Of a DNA stretch of 64,000 nt, positions 45,014 through 54,484 are shown piece by piece. The DNA is from Terriglobia bacterium. Lineage in GTDB: Bacteria; Acidobacteriota; Terriglobia; UBA7540. The DNA is taken from positions 224,842 through 288,841 of the forward strand of contig DASTAW010000008.1 in NCBI GenBank assembly GCA_035712365.1. The letters run 5' to 3'. Both the position numbers and the translations under genes were made by a program. Under the pieces are notes generated by a model. The model worked only from the letters and a program-made list of their open reading frames with translations. It did no database searches and was not told where the DNA came from. The first letter of the stretch is position 1. Every line of letters begins with the position of its first letter.

Positions 45014-47488
45014 TCACACAGGCTTCAGGTCCCAGATTTCACGCGCGTATTCCGTCACCACCCGATCGCTGGAAAATTTTCCGACCCTTGCCACATTCAG
45101 GATTGACATGGATGTCCAGCGGTCATGCTCGCAATAGGCGGCGCTTGCCTTTTCCTGGGCGTCCAGATACGAGGGCAGGTCCGCCAGATGAAAATATTCG
45201 TCATTCGCATTCAGAAGGTCGTCGAAAATCCACTGAAACAGCCCCGGGTCGCGCGGGCAAAACAGGTTGTCGCCGAAGGCATCAACGATACGCTTGATCC
45301 GGGGATTCCCATCGTAATAATCCCGGGGTCGATAGGAATGCCTGGTGCGCATTTCCAGCAGCTCCTGGGCCTGATGGCCGAAGATGAAAATATTCTCTTC
45401 GCCGACTTCCTCTCGAATCTCGATGTTTGCTCCATCCAGCGTGCCCATTGTGATGCCGCCGTTCAGCGTTATCTTCATATTGCTGGTGCCGGATGCCTCC
45501 ATGCCGGCCGTTGAAATCTGCTCGCCAAGGTCGACCGCCGGGAAAATCTTCTCTGCCAGCGAGACGCGATAATCGGGCAGGAACACCACCTTGATCCATT
45601 CCTGAGCGCGTGAGTCATTTTGGACCGTCCGACCGACCTCATGAATCAGCTTGATGATCTGCTTGGCCTTCCAGTAACCGGGCGCGGCCTTGCCGGCAAA
45701 GATATGGGTCCTTGGCACAGCCGGACGGCGCCCGTCTTCGACCAGCGCCAGATATTCATCGACGACGTGCAGCACGTTCAGAAGCTGCCGTTTATAGGAG
45801 TGAATGCGCTTGACCTGAACGTCAAACAGGGAATCAGGGTCCACCTTGACCCGCACCGTCTCATGGACGATTCGCGCCAATTCAACCTTGTTCGCGGCTT
45901 TCGCCTTTCGGAATTCATCGCGAAAACCGGCATCCTCGACGCGGCCTTCAAGCTTCCGAAGCTGGGTAAGATCAGTGATCCAGCCCTCGCCAATGGTGGC
46001 CGTCACCAGACTGGCAAGCTCCGGATTGGCTTTCAGCAGCCATCGGCGCGGAGTTATGCCATTGGTCTTGTTGTTGAATCTCTCAGGCCACAGCTTGTAA
46101 AGTTCGGGCACCAGCAACGTCTTGATCAGTCCCGTATGGATTGCGGAAACTCCGTTGATCGAATGGGACCCGACCATAGCCAGGTTGGTCATGCGCACCT
46201 GTTGGGGCTTGGATTCCTCAATCAGCGACACCCTCTTCAAGAGCCCGGGGTCCCGAGGGTAAACAGATGAGACGTGCTCCAGGAAACGTCCGTTGATCTC
46301 GTAAAGGATTTGCAAATGGCGCGGAATCACACGTTGCAGCAGCGGCACAGGCCACCGTTCCAAACCCTCCGGCACCAGCGTGTGGTTGGTGAAGGCAAAC
46401 GTCGCCCGGGTGATTTCCCATGCGTCCCACCACTCCAGGGCCTTCTCGTCCACCAGGATCCGCATCAACTCTGCAATGGCCAGGGCCGGGTGCGTGTCAT
46501 TCAATTGGACAGCGATTTTTTCGGGAAACCGGCGGAAATCATTGTGGTTCCGCTCGAACCTCCGAACCGTGTCCCGAACCGCGCACGCCGCCAGAAAATA
46601 CTCCTGCACCAACCGCAACTCCCGGCCCGCGGTCACGGCATCGGACGGGTAGAGGACCTTGGAGATCGTCTCGGAAGCGATTTTCTGCTCCACCGCTTTG
46701 AAGTAATCGCCGTCATTGAAAATCCGCATGTCCAGAACCGTGGAAGAACGGGCTGAATAGAGCCGCAGGATGTTCACGACCCTTCCCCCGTATCCTGAAA
46801 TCAATATGTCGTAGGGAACGCCAATCAGGACCTTCCAGCCCATCCACATGGGGTTATATCCGCCGTCACGATCAAGAGCGTGCTCGATGTGGCCATACAC
46901 GGGAACGAGGCATGCTTCCTCAGGCCGCCCGATCTCCCAGGGGCTCCTCTCTGCCAGCCAGTTTTCAGGCTTCTCCTGCTGGTACCCGTCGTCTATTTCC
47001 TGCTTGAAGAGCCCATATTCGTAATTGATCCCGTAACCATATGCAGGCATCTCCAGGGTGGCAAGGGAATCAAGGAAGCAGGCCGCCAGACGTCCCAATC
47101 CGCCATTCCCCAGCGCGGCGTCGCCTTCGGCTTCTTCCACTGCGTCGAGGTCAATGCCCAGATTTGTGCACGCCTGCCGGTAAAGTTCGAATGCGCGCAG
47201 GTTGTACAGGTTGTTGGTCAGTAATCGTCCGATGAGGAATTCGATGGAAATGTAGCTGAGCGTCTTGAAGTCCTCGGCGCGGACATACTCTTCGGTCTCC
47301 AGCATCCGTTCCGTCAGGAGATCACGAACGGAAAGCGATACAGCCGTCAGCAGATCATTTGATGAAAGGTCGCGCCAGGGTTTGGCCAGAGAATACTTCA
47401 CATGGCGCCGGATGGAATCCTCGACGGAAGCAGCGGAGAGAGTCTCGAGTGAGCGTTCCAGTTTCGGCAGAACGTGCTTTCTTTCCAT
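45014..47488 (-). CDS. glgP: Glycogen/maltodextrin phosphorylase GlgP
   Basis: This GT35 enzyme of 824 residues releases glucose-1-phosphate from glycogen with pyridoxal phosphate. Blocks seen are ALGNGGLGRLAACFLDS (about 125-141), EYGLFKQEI, PYDILISGYG, QLNDTHPALAIAELMR, TNHTLVPEGLERWP and the PLP site EASGTSNMKITLNG, then GTLDGANIEI. Length and motifs are normal for bacterial GlgP. Its TGA lies directly next to the glgX TGA on the other strand (TGATCA at 45011-45016). No promoter-proximal partner gene is evident. Confidence 0.93.
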   Translation of the reverse strand: MERKHVLPKLERSLETLSAASVEDSIRRHVKYSLAKPWRDLSSNDLLTAVSLSVRDLLTERMLETEEYVRAEDFKTLSYISIEFLIGRLLTNNLYNLRAFELYRQACTNLGIDLDAVEEAEGDAALGNGGLGRLAACFLDSLATLEMPAYGYGINYEYGLFKQEIDDGYQQEKPENWLAERSPWEIGRPEEACLVPVYGHIEHALDRDGGYNPMWMGWKVLIGVPYDILISGYGGRVVNILRLYSARSSTVLDMRIFNDGDYFKAVEQKIASETISKVLYPSDAVTAGRELRLVQEYFLAACAVRDTVRRFERNHNDFRRFPEKIAVQLNDTHPALAIAELMRILVDEKALEWWDAWEITRATFAFTNHTLVPEGLERWPVPLLQRVIPRHLQILYEINGRFLEHVSSVYPRDPGLLKRVSLIEESKPQQVRMTNLAMVGSHSINGVSAIHTGLIKTLLVPELYKLWPERFNNKTNGITPRRWLLKANPELASLVTATIGEGWITDLTQLRKLEGRVEDAGFRDEFRKAKAANKVELARIVHETVRVKVDPDSLFDVQVKRIHSYKRQLLNVLHVVDEYLALVEDGRRPAVPRTHIFAGKAAPGYWKAKQIIKLIHEVGRTVQNDSRAQEWIKVVFLPDYRVSLAEKIFPAVDLGEQISTAGMEASGTSNMKITLNGGITMGTLDGANIEIREEVGEENIFIFGHQAQELLEMRTRHSYRPRDYYDGNPRIKRIVDAFGDNLFCPRDPGLFQWIFDDLLNANDEYFHLADLPSYLDAQEKASAAYCEHDRWTSMSILNVARVGKFSSDRVVTEYAREIWDLKPV

Positions 47489-47577
47489 GCCACTAGCTTA
47501 ACGCAGAAAAGCCCCGGCCCGCTCCTGCAAGTGCGCCCGCCATGCTGCGCAACCGAACTTCGTTGCAGGTTTCATCG

Positions 47578-47916
47578 CTATGGCTCAAAGGCCCGGATCG
47601 CTTCGTCCCTGGTAGGATAGATGTCAAAGATCCGATGCATGCGCACGAGTTCGAAGGCCGCCCTCACCTGCTTCGACATGCAGCAAAGCTTCAGGTCTCC
47701 TCCCTTGGCGCTTAACTGCCGCAGGCAGGAAAGAATCACTCCCAGCCCTGAACTATCCACAAAATGGAGCCGACTCATGTCGAGCACGAGCTTGTTATTC
47801 GATTCCACAACAGGCGTGATGTCCCGCTTGAACTCCGGCGCGTTGCTGGCGTCGAGCTCATCGACTGGCACTTCCGCAACTCCTACTTCTCCAATCTGAT
47901 CAACAGCTACTTTCAT
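47578..47916 (-). CDS. STAS-domain anti-sigma factor antagonist
   Basis: This 112-residue single-domain protein has the STAS pattern, with the phosphorylatable serine in LHFVDSSGLGVILSCL (about 50-65) and LCCMSKQVRAAFELV after it. In partner switching such a protein is phosphorylated by an RsbW-like kinase and dephosphorylated by a SpoIIE/PP2C phosphatase. Both activities are encoded in the single gene 23 bp upstream on the same strand, so they are very probably a functional set. No sigma factor gene is nearby. Confidence 0.88.
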   Translation of the reverse strand: MKVAVDQIGEVGVAEVPVDELDASNAPEFKRDITPVVESNNKLVLDMSRLHFVDSSGLGVILSCLRQLSAKGGDLKLCCMSKQVRAAFELVRMHRIFDIYPTRDEAIRAFEP

Positions 47917-47939
47917 CGGCTCGTTTTCCCTTCTTTCTG

Positions 47940-50900
47940 TTACCGTCGCATTTTAATCAGGCTGATACAGTTCATGCCGCGCTCGTCGCGATAGTATCGC
48001 ACGTCGTCGCTGCTCTTGGAAATAATGTAGGTGCCAAAACCGGACTCCCGCGAGCCGTCGAGCGCCGGCGGGGCCAGGCCCGAGGGATCAAATGGGTCTC
48101 CCAGGTGGTAGAGACGCAAGGCGACGCGGCTGGGAAAAGCTTCTCCTTCAAGATAAATCCAGCGGTCAGGCCGGCCATGATAGGCGTGTTTCATAATGTT
48201 ACAGGCGGCTTCATTCACCGCCAGTTCCAGCGCGCTGATGCTCTCCGGGCTGAGGGGCGGTCCGGGGAGACTTCGGCAAAAGGAGTTCACAAATTCCCGT
48301 GCCTGGCCCAGGTACGTGAGGTCGCTGCGGATCTCCAAATCTTCGCGGGCAATGGCCGTTTCCCTGTTTTCAACTTGGACGGCTACGCCGGTGAGATCGT
48401 CCGCCAGACTTTCACCACCCGAAAAAGCAACAACGCTGCTCCGAATGGCCTCGATGAACGCATCCGGGTCCAGCCGGCTGTTCGCCTTAATGCTTTCGAG
48501 CAGGCGCTCAACTCCGAACAGTTCTCCTGCCTCATTCCGCGCCTCGGTGATCCCATCGGAGTAAAAGAAGAACAGGTCCCCCGGATCAAAGGACGTCGAG
48601 ACCTGATCGTAGATTTCGCCTTCACGTACTCCCAGCGGGAGATTGTCGCCGTGCAGGATATCACACGCGCCCGAATCCCCGTGGACTTGAACGATGCCGG
48701 TGTGTCCGCAATCCACCAGGTCAAGGCGACGGCTGTTCACATCCAGGCGCGCGTAGGTCAACGTCACAAAACTCTCCAGGTCGATCAATTGCCGGACGAC
48801 TTCGGCATGAGACAACATCACGATTTCTTTCGGTTCAGGAAGTTTGCCATTCCTGGAGAAGGCGTTCAAGTGGCTGAGGGCCTTCAGGAAATAGCTTTTC
48901 GTGGCGGCGCCCACCAGCGCGGCGGGAATTCCCTTGCCCATGACGTCTCCGACGATGACGTCCAGGCACTGGTCGCGGTGCCTGAAAAAGATATAAAAGT
49001 CTCCATCGATCCGCTGCGACGGGATCGTCAACGAAGCCACCCGAAGCCCTGGAACATCAATGGGAGGCTGGTCCAACAGCAAGGTCCGTTGTATCTTGTA
49101 TCCCACCTCTGCTTCGCGCTCACGGGCCTGCTCAAGTTCCGCGGTGACCGCCTGCTCCCGCGCCAGATGTTCATCTTTCAGCGTATTGGCGGCCTGCAGT
49201 TCCGCCGTGCGTTCGATGACGCGCTGCTCCAGTTCGGCGTTCAGACTGCGGATTCCCTCCTCAGCTTTTTCGCGCTCCGCTCTTGTGCGCAGGGCCGTAA
49301 TGCCAAACGCGAGGTCGGTCGCCAATTCCGTCAGCAAATCCACTTCTTCATCGCCAAAAGCCTCCGGCTCCCCGGAATAAATGTTGAGCGCGCCGAAAAC
49401 ACCGGAGTCCACCAGCAGCGGGATCGCGATGCTGGAACCGTAACCGCGCTTCAAAGCGTCCTCTCGCCAGGGCGCCATGCCGGGGTCGGTCGCGATGTTC
49501 CTGGCAAGGACTGTTTGTCGTGTGCGGATGCTGGTCCCTGTGGGGCCCCGGCCTCGTTCAACATCGGCCCAGGTGACTTTCAGCGCGCGCAGGTAGCCGT
49601 CTTCAGATCCTGCCTGCGCCAGCGGACGGACGGACTTCGCCGGGTCGTTGTCAGCGCTGCCCACCCAGCAGAATCGATAACCCCCGACCTCGACAATCAG
49701 GTCGCAGATCCGCTGGAGGAACCCGGCCTCGTCCGTGGCGCGGACCATTGCCTCATTGCAGAGGCTGAGGGCGCGGTTGGCGCGATTGATTCTCAAAAGC
49801 TGGGTCTCCGCCCGGTAGCGTTCGATGGCTGAGCCCAGGACGTTGGAAACCGCCTGAAGAAAGCTGACTTCGTCCGCAGTGAATGTCCGCTTCGCGCGCG
49901 AGTAGGCGCCCAGCACGCCGTACGGCCCTTCCTTGGTCATGATCACAACGCTCGCGCCACTCACGACGCCGTGGTCAATCAGCAACTGCGAGCGCACGCA
50001 GCGCTTCTCAGTTCGAAAGTCTTCAATGACGACCGGTTCGGCTGAAACGAGTGTATACCCCGCCTGCGATTGTTCCCCAAATTTGACGATGGAACGGCCC
50101 AGATATCCGGATTTCCAACCCACGCCCCATTTCAGCAGGAAGGTGTCGCGGCCCGGCAGCAGCTCCAGCACGTTGCAGAATTCAGTCTCTAAGGCCCGTG
50201 ACACCCGCGCCACCGCTTCGCCCATCACCTTGTCGAATGGGGCCCCCTTCAGCGCATACGCGCCCAACCCCGCTACCACGGTCTGGAGTTGCGCGAGGCG
50301 GCGGACGGCTTCTTCCGCGCGCCGGCGCGCGGTGATGTCATACACCGTAGACCGGCTCATCACGTAATTTCCATCGCGGTCGCGGACCGTGGAGGAACTC
50401 AACAGGACGGGGAGAATGGACCCGTCCTTGCGGACCATATCCATCTCAACGTCGTGGACCACTCCTTCAGTTTTGAAATTCGAGAACCGCTCCTCGAACG
50501 CTTTGCGGCTTTCCGGCGTAAGAATGTCTGACAGTTTCTTGCGCCCCACAATCTCCACGCTCGAATAGCCCAGCCAGGAGAGTTCTGTGTAATTCATTCG
50601 GACAATGGTCCCGTCCTGGTCAACCGAGTGGTATCCGCACGGAGCGTTGTTGTACAGATCGTGTATTTCGTCCGAGGACCTCCTCAGCAAATCCTCCGCC
50701 AACCGCCGCTCCGTCACGTCCTGGACGGTCCCGATGCCGCGGGAGGGCTCATTGAGCTCGTCGAATTCAACGGTCCCCCTCTCCCGGACCCACTTCACCC
50801 GACCGCCCACGAGAATTCTGTGCTCGATGTTGAACGGACTTCCCCGCAAGGCTGCGCCCCATGCCTGCTTAACCATTTCCCGATCGTCGGCATGGATGGC

Positions 50901-51800
50901 GCCCAGGAAATCCTCGTAGGTCGGCGCCTGGGATTTTCGCAGGCCAAACATGCGGTAGACTTCGTCCGAACACGAAAAGCGATTGGTGGAAACGTCCAGC
51001 AGCCAGCTTCCGACGTGCGCGATGCCCTGCGCCTTGCGCAGGTTGGCCTCACTCTCGCGCAGGGCGGCCTCGGCCTTTTGTTGTTCTGTGATGTCCCGGG
51101 CAGCGGCAAATACGCCGGCAACGCCGCCCGCTTCGTCCCGATAAACCGATGCGCTGTAGAGGACGGGCATCTGGCGCCCGTCGCGATGGCGCATTTCAAG
51201 GGCGTAGTTGCGCACAGATCCTTCCCGGAACACCTTCTGATAGCCGGCCCTGGCCAGGGCGGGATCAGTAAAATAGTCGGAGAAATCCGTACCAATAAGT
51301 TCCGCGCGGAAATGGCCTGTGGCCGCTTCAGTCGCCGGATTGACGTCCGTGATCTTGCCGTCCTGCCCGATGGTGACGAGCGGGTCGATGGCGGCTTCCA
51401 GAAGGCTTCGGTTGTAGGCGTTGGCGCGCTTGGCTTCTTTTCTTTCAGCCTCCGCTTCGGCGGCGCGCTGCTTTGCCCGCGCGGAAAGCTGTCCCACCGT
51501 CAACGCAGTCACCAGGAATGCCGTCAGCGCAATCAGGTTTTCCGTGTCCTCGGCGGCGGAAAAGCCGGAAGACATCAGGAAAAAGAAATTAAGGCAGAAC
51601 AGGCCAAATAGTGACGCAACCAGGCCCGGTATACTTCCCCAGAAGATCGCCACCAATAGCACCGTCAGCAGCATTGCCAGGGCCACCGTGGTGTCATTGA
51701 CGTTCAGGCGAAAGACCACGCAGACGGCCGTCACAGCCGCGATGCCCAGCAGGGCAAAGGCATAACCGATGATTTTGCTTTCAATGATACGTGCCGGCAT
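47940..51800 (-). CDS. Giant sensor: DUF4118-PAS-PAS-PAS-GAF-GAF-SpoIIE phosphatase-HATPase
   Basis: This protein of about 1286 residues begins with four membrane helices of DUF4118/KdpD type (about 8-110). Three PAS domains follow (about 125-495), then two GAF domains (about 500-840) and a coiled coil. A PP2C/SpoIIE phosphatase comes next (about 900-1125: IDGDFYIFF, VGDVMGKGIPAAL, FFYSDGITEA, DDLTGVAVQ). The C-terminal RsbW-like HATPase has ELAVNEAACNIMKHAY and GFGTYIISKS. It therefore joins sensing, STAS dephosphorylation and STAS kinase or anti-sigma functions. The start may be ATG 51800 or an upstream frame start at 51884. The STAS partner follows directly. Confidence 0.9.
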   Translation of the reverse strand: MPARIIESKIIGYAFALLGIAAVTAVCVVFRLNVNDTTVALAMLLTVLLVAIFWGSIPGLVASLFGLFCLNFFFLMSSGFSAAEDTENLIALTAFLVTALTVGQLSARAKQRAAEAEAERKEAKRANAYNRSLLEAAIDPLVTIGQDGKITDVNPATEAATGHFRAELIGTDFSDYFTDPALARAGYQKVFREGSVRNYALEMRHRDGRQMPVLYSASVYRDEAGGVAGVFAAARDITEQQKAEAALRESEANLRKAQGIAHVGSWLLDVSTNRFSCSDEVYRMFGLRKSQAPTYEDFLGAIHADDREMVKQAWGAALRGSPFNIEHRILVGGRVKWVRERGTVEFDELNEPSRGIGTVQDVTERRLAEDLLRRSSDEIHDLYNNAPCGYHSVDQDGTIVRMNYTELSWLGYSSVEIVGRKKLSDILTPESRKAFEERFSNFKTEGVVHDVEMDMVRKDGSILPVLLSSSTVRDRDGNYVMSRSTVYDITARRRAEEAVRRLAQLQTVVAGLGAYALKGAPFDKVMGEAVARVSRALETEFCNVLELLPGRDTFLLKWGVGWKSGYLGRSIVKFGEQSQAGYTLVSAEPVVIEDFRTEKRCVRSQLLIDHGVVSGASVVIMTKEGPYGVLGAYSRAKRTFTADEVSFLQAVSNVLGSAIERYRAETQLLRINRANRALSLCNEAMVRATDEAGFLQRICDLIVEVGGYRFCWVGSADNDPAKSVRPLAQAGSEDGYLRALKVTWADVERGRGPTGTSIRTRQTVLARNIATDPGMAPWREDALKRGYGSSIAIPLLVDSGVFGALNIYSGEPEAFGDEEVDLLTELATDLAFGITALRTRAEREKAEEGIRSLNAELEQRVIERTAELQAANTLKDEHLAREQAVTAELEQAREREAEVGYKIQRTLLLDQPPIDVPGLRVASLTIPSQRIDGDFYIFFRHRDQCLDVIVGDVMGKGIPAALVGAATKSYFLKALSHLNAFSRNGKLPEPKEIVMLSHAEVVRQLIDLESFVTLTYARLDVNSRRLDLVDCGHTGIVQVHGDSGACDILHGDNLPLGVREGEIYDQVSTSFDPGDLFFFYSDGITEARNEAGELFGVERLLESIKANSRLDPDAFIEAIRSSVVAFSGGESLADDLTGVAVQVENRETAIAREDLEIRSDLTYLGQAREFVNSFCRSLPGPPLSPESISALELAVNEAACNIMKHAYHGRPDRWIYLEGEAFPSRVALRLYHLGDPFDPSGLAPPALDGSRESGFGTYIISKSSDDVRYYRDERGMNCISLIKMRR

Positions 51801-52198
51801 ACCGTAGTGGAGCTTCAGCCTCGATACGATTCCGCGCGCGTTGGCAACAGCCTGGGCGCCAGCTCCACAGTTGGCGGGCGGCATCTGCGGCGGTCATATC
51901 TGCGAGCGGGCACAAACGGCGCCCTCCGCCTCGCTCTTGCCGTCACCCGCCGGCCACGGAATCTGGCGGCGGCAGATCTCCCTCAAGAACAGTCTAGCCG
52001 CAGCAACGACGGCCTTCAAGACATCCAACCCTGCGCGGCGCCGGATATCAAGTGAGCTTGCAGGTGGCAATGGACTGGGGGAAACACCCTCGCGAGCTAC
52101 GGGCTGGCGCTGCAACGGCCCGCTCAGATAATTCGCGGCATGCCTCCGGCGCCATCCCCGCGGGAGCTCGATGCGGCGCCTGGTCAAGCGGTTTTATC
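51801..52198. other. Intergenic region upstream of the giant sensor gene
   Basis: About 400 bp without a convincing gene on either strand. It should hold the promoter of the minus-strand sensor gene, but I see no clear consensus boxes. Short frames here have no ribosome site or family pattern. Confidence 0.5.
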
Positions 52199-52230
52199 AA
52201 AAAAAAAGCCTCCGGCAAGCGGCCGGAGGC
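52199..52230 (-). terminator. Rho-independent terminator
   Basis: On the minus strand a perfect 9-bp GC stem (GCCTCCGGC / GCCGGAGGC, 52230-52208) with a 5-nt loop is followed by nine T residues (52207-52199). It lies 59 bp after the stop of the small secreted-protein gene and is the best terminator in the window. Confidence 0.9.
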
Positions 52231-52288
52231 CCATAACGCAATTCATCGGCAGCATTAAACCAGTCTGGGAAGCGACTGCTTTCAGGTC

Positions 52289-52675
52289 CTACGCCTTTTT
52301 CTTCGCCGCTCGTTTGGTTGCGCCGCGGATGCTGGCAATCGTAATACCTTTGCCGTCTGCGCTTCTCGTTCCCATGACTCGGACGTGCTCTCCGGCAAAT
52401 TTTCCCAGGTCCGGCTGTTTCTGATTTTCGATCGCAAGGACCTTGCCGCCGCTAACAAAGACGTATTGGGCGCCGCCCTTGACGCATCCCATGGTACATC
52501 CGCGGTCATTGCCAGCCATTTTATGATGGACGCCACAGTTGGAGTCACTGATGTCTCCATAGTAGGCGTGCTCTGTATGTTGACGGCCGTGTTTGGCTGC
52601 CGTCTGGGCGACCGCAGGCAGAGACAGTGCTAAGGCAAGAGGAAAAGTAAAAAACATCACAACCAGTTTCTTCAT
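52289..52675 (-). CDS. Small secreted protein with Cys-containing core
   Basis: This 128-residue protein has a signal peptide (KKLVVMFFTFPLALALSLPAVAQ). The mature part is AYYGDISDSNCGVHHKM, then CTMGCVKGGAQYVFVSGGKVLAI and a strand-rich end, and finishes in a Lys/Arg/Ala tail. I recall this as a recurrent small acidobacterial exported family with conserved cysteines; its function is unknown. It may bind metal or form disulfides. A strong terminator follows, so it is probably transcribed alone. Confidence 0.75.
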   Translation of the reverse strand: MKKLVVMFFTFPLALALSLPAVAQTAAKHGRQHTEHAYYGDISDSNCGVHHKMAGNDRGCTMGCVKGGAQYVFVSGGKVLAIENQKQPDLGKFAGEHVRVMGTRSADGKGITIASIRGATKRAAKKKA

Positions 52676-52878
52676 ATCGACACGCTCCTGAACTTGATGG
52701 GACTAACCACACCCACAGTTTGAAATTGAGATACAAGCGGCAAAATCATAACGTATTTTTGAAGAGAAGGCTAGCAGGCTGGGCACTCCTGATCCAGGCG
52801 GCGCCGTCATCGTTCCGGACCCCCGCTTCGGCCGCCGCTCCGGAGATGCCGTGGTACACTCATTTCCGGCACACCTGC

Positions 52879-52968
52879 GCGGGGGTGGCGGAACTGGTAG
52901 ACGCAAGGGACTTAAAATCCCTTTTCCCTTTCCGGGAAGTGAGGGTTCGATTCCCTCCCTCCGCACCA
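52879..52968 (+). tRNA. tRNA-Leu (UAA)
   Basis: A long-variable-arm tRNA begins GCGGGGGTGGCGGAACTGG and ends with encoded CCA at 52966-52968. The anticodon stem GGGA/TCCC encloses CTTAAAA, giving anticodon TAA. The variable arm pairs CCCTTTCC-type bases before the T-arm GGTTCGATTCC. Confidence 0.95.
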
Positions 52969-53119
52969 CGCTGGCCTTATTTTGGACTGACTCCGGCGCC
53001 CGGCGGCGCTTGTTTCTCAAGCCAGCAGTCCCTTCGCCTGCACGTCAAATCACTCCGCAGACCTCTGCCTCACCACGGCCTCGCGCATAAACGGCTCATG
53101 GCCAAGCTCAAAGTATTGC

Positions 53120-54484
53120 TCAATGCGACGCAATTTGGCTCTGGATCGGCGCGGCGCGCAAAGCGGCCAGTTCGCGAAGGGTCTTTCTCCATTTTTTTGG
53201 ATGCTTCGTCGCAACGGCGGGAACGTCAGGCATTGCGTAGTAGGAAAGGATGTCCTTGCGAAGCTCCGGCGTCAAGCCGCGAAAATGCTGCCTGGCAAGG
53301 GTGTGGAGGAGGCGGGCATAGGTTTCGTCGGCCAGAGCGTAGTTTCCAGCTTTTGTGGCTCCGCCGGTGTCCAGATTTGCCTCCGGGAACGCAGGGGCTC
53401 CGCCCTTTCGGAGTTGTACAAGGTCAGACTCAAACCGCGAGACTGTAACATCGAATGCCCTGATGAATTGGTCCTGGACCTGGACCGTCGGCGGCTTGAA
53501 CTCGAGCGTTCGCAACGGCCCAACCTTGGGCGCCACTTCCACGAAAAACACCAGCACCTTGGCGACGAATTGGACGTTGGCTTCTTTGGCTCTTGATTTC
53601 CATTGCCAGGCCCAGGGTCTCAGCCGGTAAAATCTCCTTCTCCTTCTGGCCAGCGTTCGATAGTTTTGCGTGGAGAGCCGGTAGCGAAATCGTGCAGTGG
53701 CAATCTGCGGGTCCACCCGGTGAAGATGTTTTGCTTTCTTCCGCCACAGAATCTGGCCGATGTCAGGGATGATCTCGCTGGCAGTGAGTCTGTAAGACCA
53801 AAGGGAAAGTCCCTCCGACAAAAACTGTCTGTGAAGTTTCAAGCCATAGGTATCCTGGAATGCGCGGTCCAGGAGGCCCTGGGGCACCTCGAATCCAAGA
53901 AAGTTGTGATAGGTCATCGGCAGATACCCGGCCCCGGTGATTTGCACCACGTCAAAAGAGAATTCCGTCATGACGTGGGCGGTGGGGTTGTCTTCGTAGG
54001 TAACTCTGTTGCCAAATTTCTGCCGCAAGCCTGGATACATTTCAGGCACCGAAATATTGACCGCCAAAGGGTGACCGGTGTTGTCGGCGACGTAGTGCGA
54101 AAGGGCGCCAAGGGCAAAGGCATATTCGTCGATGTCCCTGGAGTCGGCTAGCAGGGCCTCTATAAAATCTCCGGTGCGGACATAATGCGTCAGATCGCTG
54201 AAGTAATGGTTCCCAAAGGGGTAGTAACCCAGGTCCTGAATGACGCATCCTCCATACGCAAAGGCGTGCGCCTGCAACAGTTGATCAGGCGTGGCCCCAG
54301 GGTATCGGCTGAGCAAGAGAGGAACAATAAACGGGTCCCAGGCTGCATCAATCAATGCTTCGTGGCTGAGCACCGAGTATGCTTTAACTGGTGACCCCGG
54401 CAGAACAAAGCAGAGGACTAACGCGCCAAGCGCCGCAAACCTGAGCGTGTGGTCGGACCGCTTTGGGGATGCGGATGGATTCAT
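53120..54484 (-). CDS. Exported zinc-dependent phospholipase C-family protein
   Basis: This 454-residue protein has a signal peptide (ALGALVLCFVLPGSPVKA) and then YSVLSHEALIDAAW, the usual N-terminus of the zinc-dependent PLC/S1-P1 nuclease-like group. Zinc-ligand candidates follow in QDLGYYPFGNHYFSDLTHYVR (about 80-99), YAFALGALSHYVADNTGHPLA and HVMTEFSFDV. The C-terminal half has basic helices and no known domain. It might hydrolyse phospholipids outside the cytoplasm, but substrate and activity are inferred from family pattern only. Confidence 0.82.
   Translation of the reverse strand: MNPSASPKRSDHTLRFAALGALVLCFVLPGSPVKAYSVLSHEALIDAAWDPFIVPLLLSRYPGATPDQLLQAHAFAYGGCVIQDLGYYPFGNHYFSDLTHYVRTGDFIEALLADSRDIDEYAFALGALSHYVADNTGHPLAVNISVPEMYPGLRQKFGNRVTYEDNPTAHVMTEFSFDVVQITGAGYLPMTYHNFLGFEVPQGLLDRAFQDTYGLKLHRQFLSEGLSLWSYRLTASEIIPDIGQILWRKKAKHLHRVDPQIATARFRYRLSTQNYRTLARRRRRFYRLRPWAWQWKSRAKEANVQFVAKVLVFFVEVAPKVGPLRTLEFKPPTVQVQDQFIRAFDVTVSRFESDLVQLRKGGAPAFPEANLDTGGATKAGNYALADETYARLLHTLARQHFRGLTPELRKDILSYYAMPDVPAVATKHPKKWRKTLRELAALRAAPIQSQIASH

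Noticed and set aside
48105..49832. 575-codon open frame on the plus strand
   Set aside because: Antisense to the SpoIIE sensor gene, which has clear domains. Composition is typical of a GC-rich shadow frame.
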